Part shown: one piece after another, positions 33,872 to 42,331 of the stretch
Numbering within the stretch: position 1 is the first letter of the stretch
How the letters are laid out: the number at the start of each line of letters is the position of its first letter
Assembly (NCBI GenBank): GCA_900315155.1
Contig: OMYB01000002.1
Location: forward strand, 186,001 to 250,000
Direction: 5' to 3'
From: an uncultured Selenomonadales bacterium
GTDB taxonomy: Bacteria > Bacillota > Negativicutes > Selenomonadales > Selenomonadaceae
Length of the DNA stretch: 64,000 nucleotides
Made by a program: the position numbers and the translations under genes
The notes under the pieces: generated by a model
What the model was told of the DNA's origin: nothing
The model's database searches: none
What the model saw: only the letters and a program-made list of their open reading frames with translations

Positions 33872-34999
33872 ATGGCCTATTACACCACGGTCGGCGCCGT
33901 CCAGGCGGAGCTCGCCAAAGGCTTCCACGAACTGCACCGCCATTTCAGCGTCCCGCAGGCGCTCTACCATATCTATCAGTCCGGCAAATTTTTGGAGAAG
34001 AAACCACACGTTCCGACCGAAGAGCTTTGGAGCCGGTACGACGATGACGAGTTCATCCGACGCGTCAACGAACTGCCCATCGGCCTCGATCTCATCATGA
34101 AGAACGAGGACAATATCCAGAACCAGGACAACCCGATCGGCGAGAACCTGCTCTTTGCCCTGAACAGCGACGTCATCGTCTTCCGCGCGTTCAACTATAT
34201 CAACAACGATGTCCACCGCCATGACTTCTTCGAGATGGGCTACCTGCTGCGCGGCCAGCTGCAGATGCAGGTCGAAAAGGAAATGCTGAACTTGCACGAA
34301 GGCCAGTTCTACATCATCGGGCCGAATGCCCGCCATGCCATCACGATGGACGATGATACCTCCGTGCTCATCTGCATCGACATCCGCAAGAGCACATTTG
34401 AAAACTCCTTTTTCAACCTCATGGCCACGGAGGATCTCCTCTCCTATTTCTTCCAGTCCATCCTCGCACGACCGGATTATCCGAATTACATGCTCTTCAC
34501 CACACAGAATGAGGAACACGTCCGCAGCCTCATCAAGACGCTCACGATGGAAAACTACATTGCCGATTCCTACTATAACATCTGCTGCATCAGCCTCATC
34601 AACCTGCTCATGAGCGTCATCCTGCGCAACTACAGCGACACGATCCAGTTCTACAGCTACGATTTTCTCTCCGCTCGGTTCCCACTCATCATGCGCTATA
34701 TCCAGAACCACTACCAGACCGTCACCTTGCGCGAACTGGCGCAGCAGTTCCATTATAATGAAACGTATCTCTCCACGCTCATCCGCAAGAATGCCGGCAT
34801 GAGTTTCTCCACGCTGCTCAACAAGCTCAAGACCGGCCGCGCCAAAAACTATCTCGAGACCAGTGCCATGAGTATCCAGGACATCAGCGAGGCGGTGGGA
34901 TATAGCTCTGCTGACCACTTCTCCCGCACGTTCAAGAAGTTCTACCACTGCTCTCCGCGCGACTACCGCCTGAACCTCCAAAACAGCGTCCATGGATAG
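33872..34999 (+). CDS. AraC-family regulator with cupin sensor domain
   Basis: Protein of 375 residues. A cupin-like ligand pocket lies at about 105-180 (VHRHDFFEMGYLLRGQLQM, then HEGQFYIIGPNARHAI), and two helix-turn-helix motifs lie at about 275-370 (TLRELAQQFHYNETYLSTLI, and ISEAVGYSSADHFSRTFKKF). GGAAGGAG precedes the ATG. It is divergent from the MFS-porin-glycosidase operon, so it is the likely activator that senses the imported sugar. A strong terminator follows. Confidence 0.93.
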   Translation: MAYYTTVGAVQAELAKGFHELHRHFSVPQALYHIYQSGKFLEKKPHVPTEELWSRYDDDEFIRRVNELPIGLDLIMKNEDNIQNQDNPIGENLLFALNSDVIVFRAFNYINNDVHRHDFFEMGYLLRGQLQMQVEKEMLNLHEGQFYIIGPNARHAITMDDDTSVLICIDIRKSTFENSFFNLMATEDLLSYFFQSILARPDYPNYMLFTTQNEEHVRSLIKTLTMENYIADSYYNICCISLINLLMSVILRNYSDTIQFYSYDFLSARFPLIMRYIQNHYQTVTLRELAQQFHYNETYLSTLIRKNAGMSFSTLLNKLKTGRAKNYLETSAMSIQDISEAVGYSSADHFSRTFKKFYHCSPRDYRLNLQNSVHG

Positions 35000-35004
35000 C
35001 AATA

Positions 35005-35048
35005 AAAAAGACCGCTCGCCTGCATCTGCAGGTAAGCGGTCTTTTTAT
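35005..35048. terminator. Bidirectional terminator between the AraC gene and rpmF
   Basis: Outer arms AAAAAGACCGCT (35005-35016) and AGCGGTCTTTTT (35035-35046) with an inner stem CCTGC/GCAGG; A- and T-runs on both sides. Confidence 0.9.
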
Positions 35049-35063
35049 CCGTAAAGCAGAGAA

Positions 35064-35243
35064 TTACTCTGCGGCCTTGACGACCTCTTTGCCGTCATAG
35101 TAGCCACACTCCGGGCATACATGATGCGGCATCTTCGGCTCGTGGCACTGCGGGCATGCAACATAGCCCGGCGCCTCGAGTTTCCAGTTGGCACGGCGCT
35201 GATCGCGGCGGGCCTTGGACATCTTACGCTTTGGTACTGCCAT
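35064..35243 (-). CDS. rpmF: 50S ribosomal protein L32
   Basis: Protein of 59 residues beginning [20 protein letters not shown], with the zinc-ribbon cysteines in ACPQCHE and [15 protein letters not shown] (four Cys, zinc-binding form). GGAGGTGAA precedes the ATG. It usually follows yceD (DUF177) and precedes fatty-acid genes; here it stands alone between two terminator/promoter units. Confidence 0.97.
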   Translation of the reverse strand: MAVPKRKMSKARRDQRRANWKLEAPGYVACPQCHEPKMPHHVCPECGYYDGKEVVKAAE

Positions 35244-35283
35244 CGGATATTCACCTCCATCGATTTCGTGGTATCACCACAGG

Positions 35284-35322
35284 TGAAATCAATGCCATTG
35301 GGTTGATGCTGAATTGATTTCA
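35284..35322. repeat. 10-bp inverted repeat in the rpmF leader
   Basis: TGAAATCAAT (35284-35293) and ATTGATTTCA (35313-35322) are perfect inverse copies with a 19-base gap, between the rpmF promoter and its ribosome site. It could be an RNA stem or a regulator site; I see no known motif. Confidence 0.5.
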
Positions 35323-35340
35323 TCGTTGACACATGTCTCT

Positions 35341-35369
35341 ATGATACATGTTTTGCCCGTTGAATGCAA
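35341..35369 (-). promoter_or_regulatory. rpmF promoter
   Basis: TTGCAT (35364-35369), a 17-base spacer and TATCAT (35341-35346) on the minus strand, about 100 bases upstream of rpmF. Confidence 0.6.
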
Positions 35370-35413
35370 GGAAAATCTGCTCCGATGGACAGAAATTTTC
35401 TAAATCAGCGGTA

Positions 35414-38089
35414 TCAGTGGTGATCCGGCGGCGTCGGCATGCCGGGAATATGGGGAACCGGCTTCTGCTGCGGCGTCGATGGCGGACGGCTGATGCCGAA
35501 GCGCGCGAACGGAGAAACGTGCTCCGTCTGCGGCTGCGGTTTCGGTTCCGGCTGCTGTGGCGGCTCAGGCTGCGGCTTCGGTGCTTCATGGCGCATCCAG
35601 GAAAAATGTGGACGCTCCTGAGGCCTTGCGGGATTCGCCGCGCCGGCGTTGATGGCGGACAATGTCGGTACGCCGGTAATGCCGCCTGCCGGTTTCCCCA
35701 TCACCGGCGTTTCTACCGGCGTTTCCACCGGCTGCGGTTCCTCTCCCGGCAGGACGACATGCGTGGGCTGCGGCGGCTGTGGTGGCTGCGGCGGCTCGAT
35801 CGGCGTGAACTCGATTTCAAGGTTATCGCCGTTCTTGATGGGCGCCGTGAAATCGACCGGCTGCCCATTGACGCGGATTTCGAATTTCATGCGGCTCGTC
35901 GCTGCGGGCGGCTGGAAATCCACGGCGACGAGGGCATCGCTGACCGTCGTGGCGCGGCGCTCCGACCGATGGAACGTGACCTCAGCGCCCTCATCGATGA
36001 TTGTCCCCGCACTCGCGCGGCGGCCGTTGACGAGGAGCTCGAAGCTGGCCGAAGGAATCTGGTACTCGGCATTGTTATAGTAGATCGTGATTTCCGTCTT
36101 CGTATCGGACAAGGAGAGCACATCGCCGAGTTTCGGTGCGTCATCTACGCTGTACTCGACATGGTCGCCCTCGTGGATCGGCATGGATATCGAAGCCGGC
36201 ATATCGTTGAGCAGGATTTCCGGCGAGCAGGCATAGGTCGTATCGTTCCCGTTCAGAACATAGTGGATGTGGCGGCCCGTCGGCGGATAGCCCGCCGCAT
36301 TCAGAGCCTCACCCAGGCTGTGGAACTCGCGGCTCTCGACGACATCGCCATCCTGCAGGAGATAATCGCCCGGCTGCTTCTCTCCATTGACCGTGGCGAA
36401 CTGGTTGAGGATCTTCTCGCGTCCGTTGATATAAAGCACGAATTCTCCCGTATCGCCGGCAACATCGGACAGGTGAACCTCCGGCACCTGTCCATCCTCG
36501 CCGCGCGTGATCGTGATGCGGCTGCCGTCGTGGACAATGCTGTCGAGATCCGCCTCCTCGCCATCGAGCGTGATCTTCGCGAGTGTCCCCATCGTGCCGG
36601 GGAACATCTTGCGCTCGCCTCCGACGTTGACCATCAGGCCGAGGCCCGGACGCCCGTTGAAGTCGCGCAGGCTGAGCCCGGCATTGAGCAGGGCATCGCT
36701 GACCGTGAGGTCGCGGAAATTGAACAGGCTTGTCTCCTCATCGTTGACATAGACCGAAAGGAAATGCAGCGTATTCAGTGAGGCGATCTTCAGGATGCCG
36801 AGCGGCGTGACGGCATCCGGGCTATGCAGCTCCTCCGGGATATCGGCGACGCCATCGACCTGATCCGGACGGCGCACAGCGACGCGGTTCTCCGGCATGC
36901 CGAGCGCACCGGCGACCGATTCCTGCAGATGCGGCGTCAGCGAGCCGCCGCCGACGAGCATGACGGCCTGTGGGGCATCTCCATTCAGCTCAAGAATCTG
37001 CTTCGAGATGGCCGCAGCGAGATTCTCGATATTCGGCATGATCGGCCCGATGACCTCGGATGCCTTGAGGCTGTATTCCTGGCCGAGGATATCGGAGAAC
37101 GTCACGTCCTCGCCCTGGCTCGCCTGCCGTTTGATCCGCTCAGCCACATTGAAGTCGAGCAGGAATTTCTGCGAAATGGCCTCCGTAATCTCATCGCCTG
37201 CGAGCGGCACCATGCCGTAGGCGATGACCGAGCCGTTCTTCGTGATGGCGACATCGGACGTGCCCGCGCCGATATCGACGAGCACGAGATTCAGGTGACG
37301 CATCGTCGGCGGGATGAGCACGTTGATCGCCGCAATCGGCTCGAGCGTCAGGGCGCGCATCTCGAGTTTCGTGAAATGCAGGGCCGACTGCATGGAGTCG
37401 ATGACCTGCCGCGGCAGGAACGTCGTAATGACGACCGCCTTCGCCTTATGCCCGCGCTGGCCCACGAGGCTCTTCAGCGGGATATCATCGAGCACGTAGC
37501 GGATCGTGCTGTAACCGACGCAGTAGTAGCGCGTCGGGTCATCGACAGCATGGGAGGTCGACAGCTTCGCCTGCGCGGCCTGCACGCCGGCAAAATCGAG
37601 GTTGCGCTGCATCTCCGCTGTGATGAGGCCATTGACATCCATCTCCGCCTCGGCCGTCATCGTATAGAGCGCACGGCCTGCGGCTGCGACAGCGGCATCG
37701 TGCAGCGGCCCCGTATCCTTGACGAGCGCATCCTTGACGTTCTTGATGACCTCCGCGACCTGCGGCACATCGTGGATCTGGCCATCGAGCATGGCACGCG
37801 TCTTATGCTCCTGCCGCTCCGTCGCCACGATATGCAACAGGCCATCGGACTCTTTCTCCGCAACGATACCGATGACGCTGCGCGTGCCGATATCGAGCGC
37901 AAAGAGGCGGTCTTTGTGCTCGCGCACCGCCTTCGTTTTTGTCTCTTTCGCGGCCTTGGGCGCGGTCTTGCGCGGGGTTGTCTTTTTGCGCGTGGCTGTC
38001 CCTTCCGTCTTGCGCGGACGCCCCGGGCCGCGCTTCGGCTTCGTCGCTGCTGTGCTATTGGCGTTATTGGCTTTAGTGGTTTCAGGCAT
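35414..38089 (-). CDS. Long FtsA-like actin-fold protein with AT-hook tail
   Basis: Protein of 891 residues. Residues 1-57 are Lys/Thr/Ala-rich with the AT-hook KRGPGRPRKTEG, a minor-groove DNA-binding motif. The FtsA/actin ATPase fold spans about 58-410 (FALDIGTRSVIGIV, DIGAGTSDVAI, VMLVGGGSLTPHL). From about 410 to 740 there are repeated beta-rich units with 'VNG...DGD/EGA..V' motifs, then a Pro/Gln-rich tail of about 150 residues. FtsA tethers FtsZ to the membrane in division; the typical C-terminal membrane helix is absent. The ATG at 38089 has AAGGAG upstream. Likely a division or DNA-segregation factor, not the canonical FtsA. Confidence 0.85.
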   Translation of the reverse strand: MPETTKANNANSTAATKPKRGPGRPRKTEGTATRKKTTPRKTAPKAAKETKTKAVREHKDRLFALDIGTRSVIGIVAEKESDGLLHIVATERQEHKTRAMLDGQIHDVPQVAEVIKNVKDALVKDTGPLHDAAVAAAGRALYTMTAEAEMDVNGLITAEMQRNLDFAGVQAAQAKLSTSHAVDDPTRYYCVGYSTIRYVLDDIPLKSLVGQRGHKAKAVVITTFLPRQVIDSMQSALHFTKLEMRALTLEPIAAINVLIPPTMRHLNLVLVDIGAGTSDVAITKNGSVIAYGMVPLAGDEITEAISQKFLLDFNVAERIKRQASQGEDVTFSDILGQEYSLKASEVIGPIMPNIENLAAAISKQILELNGDAPQAVMLVGGGSLTPHLQESVAGALGMPENRVAVRRPDQVDGVADIPEELHSPDAVTPLGILKIASLNTLHFLSVYVNDEETSLFNFRDLTVSDALLNAGLSLRDFNGRPGLGLMVNVGGERKMFPGTMGTLAKITLDGEEADLDSIVHDGSRITITRGEDGQVPEVHLSDVAGDTGEFVLYINGREKILNQFATVNGEKQPGDYLLQDGDVVESREFHSLGEALNAAGYPPTGRHIHYVLNGNDTTYACSPEILLNDMPASISMPIHEGDHVEYSVDDAPKLGDVLSLSDTKTEITIYYNNAEYQIPSASFELLVNGRRASAGTIIDEGAEVTFHRSERRATTVSDALVAVDFQPPAATSRMKFEIRVNGQPVDFTAPIKNGDNLEIEFTPIEPPQPPQPPQPTHVVLPGEEPQPVETPVETPVMGKPAGGITGVPTLSAINAGAANPARPQERPHFSWMRHEAPKPQPEPPQQPEPKPQPQTEHVSPFARFGISRPPSTPQQKPVPHIPGMPTPPDHH

Positions 38090-38219
38090 AAAAAACTCCT
38101 TACTTTCCGTAATTTCCATAATAATTAAAGGTTATTTGTATTCTTTCGCGAAATATATAGTAGAATCCTGTTTTTGGCGAAAGAAAAACAGGAAGAATTT
38201 CAGAAACAGGTGATTTCGT

Positions 38220-39476
38220 ATGAAAGAACAGAATCGGGAAGTCATTACCGGCAGCGATTTCAAGCGCATGGTCGGCGGCGCCTACAGTGAGCTCCTGCTG
38301 GAATATGAACATATCAACGAGATGAAAGGAGCCGGTCATCTGCCGGGTACGCATATCCTGCGCACGATCGGTGCGGCCGTCATGATGCTCAATGAAGTCA
38401 AGGACGACAGCATCGGCGGACTTTCGCGCCGTGCAGCGACGGGCGCCGTCTTCGGTGCACGCGGCAACGCAGGCGTCGTGCTTGCACAAATGTTCCGCGG
38501 TCTCGGCAAGGGCCTGCTCGGCAAACAGGACGCCACCTCGTCGGAATTCGGCAAGGCGTTCCAGTACGGCATCCTCTACGCCCAGCGCGTCATCCCGGAA
38601 AACACGGAAAGACCGTTTATCCGCGTGGCCCGCGAGGTCGCGAAAGGCGCCTACCATGCCGTCCGCGCCAACAAGCCGATCACGGAAATCCTGCAGGCTG
38701 CCGTGGATTCCGGCAAAGCCTCCCTGCAGCCTGGCGACGAAAACGAAGCTGGCGCTCAGGTCATGCTGAGCTTCCTCACGGGCTGCCTCAAAGGCCTCGA
38801 CGGCAACTTCGTTTCGCCGGCCATCAGCCTGCAGCTGGGGCTCAGTGCCCGTCAGCCCGGTCTCCCAAATCCGGTCGACGACCTGGTCCGCCCTTGGTGC
38901 GTGCGCCTGCTCGTGCGCAATCCCAAGCTCAACGTCCCGCAGCTCGAAAAACAGCTGCATGAGTTCTCCTCATTCGCTCTCGTCGAGCGCGAGGATCGCT
39001 ATATCAGCATCCATGTCCACACGGATCACGTCGGCCAGCTCCTCGAGAAAGCCGTCGGCTGGGGGCCGCTGCGCGACGTCCATATCACGAACATGAGTGA
39101 GAGCCACGCCCTTGGTGTCCACGATGCCCTCATGCCCGTCGGCCTGCTCGCCATAGCTGAAAACAAGGTCCAGGCCAAGGAACTCGAAGAAGACGGCCTG
39201 AACCTCATCGTAAACGGCAGCGAGGAAAGCAGTCCCTCCGTCGCGGAGCTCATCAACGCCGCCCACAGCGACCTCGCCGAAACCTACGTCATGGTCGCCT
39301 GGAGCCGCGAGTTCTGGCTCGTGTTCCGGCAGGCCAAGCGCCTCCTCGGCGGCCGCGTCGAGCTCGTCCTCTGCGAGAACAAGAACCAGCAGGCCGCTGC
39401 ACTCAAGGCGTTCGACCCGCAGAAGACCGCTGCGGAAAACGCGCACGACATGACGCTTGCCGCGCGGATGAAATAA
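38220..39476 (+). CDS. DAK2/FakA-like protein lacking the nucleotide-binding aspartates
   Basis: Protein of 418 residues related to fatty-acid kinase FakA. The DAK2 N-terminal fold is clear: ITGSDFKRMVGGAYSELL, and GAVFGARGNAGVVLAQMFRG, which matches the ARGNSGVILSQ box. The ADP-magnesium loop, normally 'PVPDGDTGTNM', reads GAGHLPGTHILRT here, so the three coordinating Asp residues are missing. A FakA-like middle/C-terminal part follows but is shorter than usual (about 550 residues in FakA). It may be a non-catalytic paralogue. No FakB/DegV gene is nearby. Divergent from the FtsA-like gene. Confidence 0.8.
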   Translation: MKEQNREVITGSDFKRMVGGAYSELLLEYEHINEMKGAGHLPGTHILRTIGAAVMMLNEVKDDSIGGLSRRAATGAVFGARGNAGVVLAQMFRGLGKGLLGKQDATSSEFGKAFQYGILYAQRVIPENTERPFIRVAREVAKGAYHAVRANKPITEILQAAVDSGKASLQPGDENEAGAQVMLSFLTGCLKGLDGNFVSPAISLQLGLSARQPGLPNPVDDLVRPWCVRLLVRNPKLNVPQLEKQLHEFSSFALVEREDRYISIHVHTDHVGQLLEKAVGWGPLRDVHITNMSESHALGVHDALMPVGLLAIAENKVQAKELEEDGLNLIVNGSEESSPSVAELINAAHSDLAETYVMVAWSREFWLVFRQAKRLLGGRVELVLCENKNQQAAALKAFDPQKTAAENAHDMTLAARMK

Positions 39477-39618
39477 CCGACTTTATCTGGAAAGTATACC
39501 AAAAGGTACCGCGAAAAATCCCAGGAAATCCTTGATTTTCTGCACCGGGGTATTATAATAGGACTTAATTTTTCACCGATATTTTTCACCTTGTATCTTT
39601 TAGAAAGAAGTCCTCATT

Positions 39619-41022
39619 ATGGCATTAACCCCGGTGCAAATCATGCTCATCACGCTGACCATCGTCCTCGCCCTCGGCGGCGGCATCTACGCAGCCCGCT
39701 CCGTGCATTCCGCGGAGGGCTACAGCCTCGGCGGGCGGTCAGCCGGTGTGCCCATGGTAGCAGGTACCATCGCCGGCACCTGCATCGGCGGCGGCGCGAC
39801 CGTCGGTACGGCGCAGCTCGCCGGCACGATTGGCCTCTCCGCGTGGTGGTTCACCATCGGGACGGGACTCGCGCTCATCGTCATGGGGCTTTTCTACGCG
39901 CGCCCACTGCGCGGCACAGCGCTGGAGACCATCACCCAGTACCTCGTACTGAATTATGGCAAAGGTGCCGGGCATTTCACGACTGTCGTCTCCTCGTTCG
40001 GCATCTTCTTCAGCGCCGTTGCGAGCTGCCTGCCCGGCATCGCGATTTTCGCAGCCCTGACCGGCATGCCGGCATGGCTGGCCGCGCTGCTGTTCACAGG
40101 ACTCGTCGCATGCTACGGCTTCTTCGGCGGACTGAAAAGCACCGGCGTCGGCGGCATGATCAAGGCCGCCATCCTCTGGTGCAGCCTCTCCGTCGCCGGC
40201 GGTCTCGCCTGGAACGGCATCACCTCCCAGCCGGAAACGGCTGCCCTGCTGCCTGCCTTTCCATGGTTCAGCCTACTCGGGAACGGCCTGCAAAATGCGC
40301 TCGTGAGCGTCTTCTCCCTGTTGGTTGGTATGATCTGCACGCAGAGCTATATCCAGGCGATCTTCTCTGCCTCCAACCCGCGCACGGCATCCGTCGGCGC
40401 GTTTACGGCGGCGCTCATCACGATCCCCGTCGGCCTGCCCTGTGCGATGATTGGCATGTACATGCACGCCGCGCACCCGGAGGTCGCTCCTCTGCTCGCT
40501 CTCCCCACCTATCTGTTGACGGAAACGCCCACGGTACTCGGTTCCATCGCCATGGGCGGCATCCTGCTCTCGCTCATCGGCTCGGTAGCGGGTCTCTCCC
40601 TCGGCATCGGCACGATGCTCACGCGGGATATCTTTGCCCGGCTGTTCCACGTGTCCGGTGACGCCTCCATGCTGCGGCTCAGCCGCCTGGTCGTGCTCGG
40701 CGTCATCCTCGCGGCCTGCGGCTTTGCACTGGCCAACGAGGGCTCGCAGGTGCTCTTTTGGAACTATCTCTCCATGGCGCTGCGCGGCGGCGGCATCTTC
40801 CTGCCGCTGACCATCGCCGTGTTCCGCCCGCAGGCCGTCGCGCCGCACCTCGCCCTCTTCTCCATGCTGGTCTCGACAGGCGCAGCGGTCGCGGCTGCCG
40901 GCATGCACACGAGCATCAGCCCGCTCTTCATCGGCCTCGGCATCAGCGCCATCATCCTGCTGCCAGCCCTGTTCACGCACAACGATCCGGACGATGGCGA
41001 ACCCATCCCCGTGGAGCAATAA
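39619..41022 (+). CDS. Sodium:solute symporter family transporter
   Basis: Inner-membrane carrier of 467 residues with about 13 hydrophobic segments. The family core is seen in SLGGRSAGVPMVAGTIAG and CIGGGATVGTAQLAG, with FGGLKSTGVGGMIKA typical of the SSS (pantothenate/proline/solute) group. GAAAGAAG precedes the ATG. It is monocistronic with a terminator shared with tatA. Substrate cannot be inferred from context. Confidence 0.9.
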   Translation: MALTPVQIMLITLTIVLALGGGIYAARSVHSAEGYSLGGRSAGVPMVAGTIAGTCIGGGATVGTAQLAGTIGLSAWWFTIGTGLALIVMGLFYARPLRGTALETITQYLVLNYGKGAGHFTTVVSSFGIFFSAVASCLPGIAIFAALTGMPAWLAALLFTGLVACYGFFGGLKSTGVGGMIKAAILWCSLSVAGGLAWNGITSQPETAALLPAFPWFSLLGNGLQNALVSVFSLLVGMICTQSYIQAIFSASNPRTASVGAFTAALITIPVGLPCAMIGMYMHAAHPEVAPLLALPTYLLTETPTVLGSIAMGGILLSLIGSVAGLSLGIGTMLTRDIFARLFHVSGDASMLRLSRLVVLGVILAACGFALANEGSQVLFWNYLSMALRGGGIFLPLTIAVFRPQAVAPHLALFSMLVSTGAAVAAAGMHTSISPLFIGLGISAIILLPALFTHNDPDDGEPIPVEQ

Positions 41023-41037
41023 ACAAGAACCGCAACG

Positions 41038-41075
41038 AAAAAGCCCGGCACACCGAAGCGTGCTGGGCTTTTTGC
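41038..41075. terminator. Bidirectional terminator between the symporter gene and tatA
   Basis: Arms AAAAAGCCCGGCAC (41038-41051) and GTGCTGGGCTTTTT (41060-41073) pair with a single G-T mismatch. Confidence 0.88.
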
Positions 41076-41087
41076 TTGCACTGACAC

Positions 41088-41288
41088 TCATGAATTTTTC
41101 CTGGACTCCTGCGGCCGGTCTGCCTGTTCCAGCTGACGGGAAGCAGACTGCTCGCCCGCCGAAGCATGCTTGAACTCGCGGATGCTCCTGCCCAGCGCCT
41201 TGCCAACGCCGGGCAGCTTACCCGGGCCGAACACGACCAGCCCAACGAGTAAAATAAGACCCAACTCTGGGACACCGATACCTGCCAT
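41088..41288 (-). CDS. tatA: Twin-arginine translocase subunit TatA/E
   Basis: Protein of 66 residues with the TatA layout: a short N-terminus, a membrane helix at about 5-20 (VPELGLILLVGLVVF), the hinge FGPGKLPGVGKALG, then an amphipathic helix (RSIREFKHA) and a polar tail. It forms the pore for folded proteins carrying twin-arginine signals. No tatC is adjacent. Confidence 0.93.
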   Translation of the reverse strand: MAGIGVPELGLILLVGLVVFGPGKLPGVGKALGRSIREFKHASAGEQSASRQLEQADRPQESRKNS

Positions 41289-41348
41289 AATCTCACCCTT
41301 CTTGCTTTCATTTGCTTTTTCCGTTATGATTATAGCATCCGTATGACG

Positions 41349-41376
41349 ATATAGAAAATATATTTAATATCTATAT
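41349..41376. promoter_or_regulatory. Candidate LysR operator between tatA and the LysR gene
   Basis: An inverted repeat ATATAGA (41349-41355) and TCTATAT (41370-41376) with a 14-base AT-rich gap lies 35 bases upstream of the LysR start. Dyad symmetry of this size fits a LysR autoregulatory site; AT-richness makes chance occurrence possible. Confidence 0.4.
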
Positions 41377-41410
41377 ACCATACACGGTGAGTATGAAGAA
41401 GGAGACACAC

Positions 41411-42274
41411 ATGGATCTGAAACAACTGCACTATTTCCTGGCCATCGTCGAGGAAGAGCAGATCACGGCCGCGGCTCGCAAACTGCATATCGCGCAGCCG
41501 CCGCTGAGCCATCAGATGAAACTGCTGGAAGAAGAACTCCAGGTCAAACTGTTCGAGCGCGGGCCGCATCGCATACGGCTCACGGAGGCGGGCACGGTGC
41601 TCGCCCGCCACGCCCGCACACTCCTGGAACAGGCCGACACAGCGCGCCGCGCTGTAGCCGACTGCCGCGCCGGCCTGCGCGGTACGCTCACGCTCGGCAT
41701 GGTCTCCTCCTCGGGCGGCCTTCTGCTGCAGCCAGCCATGCAGACATTCTGCCGCACCCATCCCGATGTCCACTTTGCCATCCACGATGCGAACACCTAT
41801 CAGCTCATCGAGATGCTGGACAGCGGCCGCATCGACCTGGGCATCGTGCGCACACCATTTCGCAACAGCCGATTTCACTGCCGCTACCTCGCACCCGAGC
41901 CCATGACGGCCTCCATGACGAAGGCGCTGGACTGGTGCCCCGAGCGCCAGACAATCGACCTGGCAGAGCTATCGGGGCGGCCGCTTATCCTGTACCGCCG
42001 TTTCCAGCAGCTGCTCGAAGACGCGTTTGCCGCGTCTGCCATCACGCCCAATATCTATTGCCTGAATGACGATGCGCGCACGAGCATCCTCTGGGCCAAT
42101 GCCGGCCTGGGTATCGCCATCACACCCGCCTCCGCCGTGCCGCTCGCCGACCACGCGCACCTGCACGTCAAAACGATCAACGACACCGCACTCCACACCC
42201 GGCTCGCCTGTATCTGGCGCAAAGACCGCGCTCTGTCGCAACTGGCCAGCAACTTCCTGCAGACTTTTTCCTAA
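41411..42274 (+). CDS. LysR-family transcriptional regulator
   Basis: Protein of 287 residues. The N-terminal winged helix is LKQLHYFLAIVEEEQITAA with AARKLHIAQPPLSHQMKLLE, and the effector-binding domain spans about 90-285. The ATG at 41411 has AGAAGGAG upstream; an ATG eight codons earlier lacks a site. An MFS gene follows 57 bases later on the same strand and may be its target. Confidence 0.93.
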   Translation: MDLKQLHYFLAIVEEEQITAAARKLHIAQPPLSHQMKLLEEELQVKLFERGPHRIRLTEAGTVLARHARTLLEQADTARRAVADCRAGLRGTLTLGMVSSSGGLLLQPAMQTFCRTHPDVHFAIHDANTYQLIEMLDSGRIDLGIVRTPFRNSRFHCRYLAPEPMTASMTKALDWCPERQTIDLAELSGRPLILYRRFQQLLEDAFAASAITPNIYCLNDDARTSILWANAGLGIAITPASAVPLADHAHLHVKTINDTALHTRLACIWRKDRALSQLASNFLQTFS

Positions 42275-42331
42275 CGGATACTGGCCTGCCAGGGGCGCTC
42301 ATAAGACAAGCAAAAGGAGGAACCCTATTCC

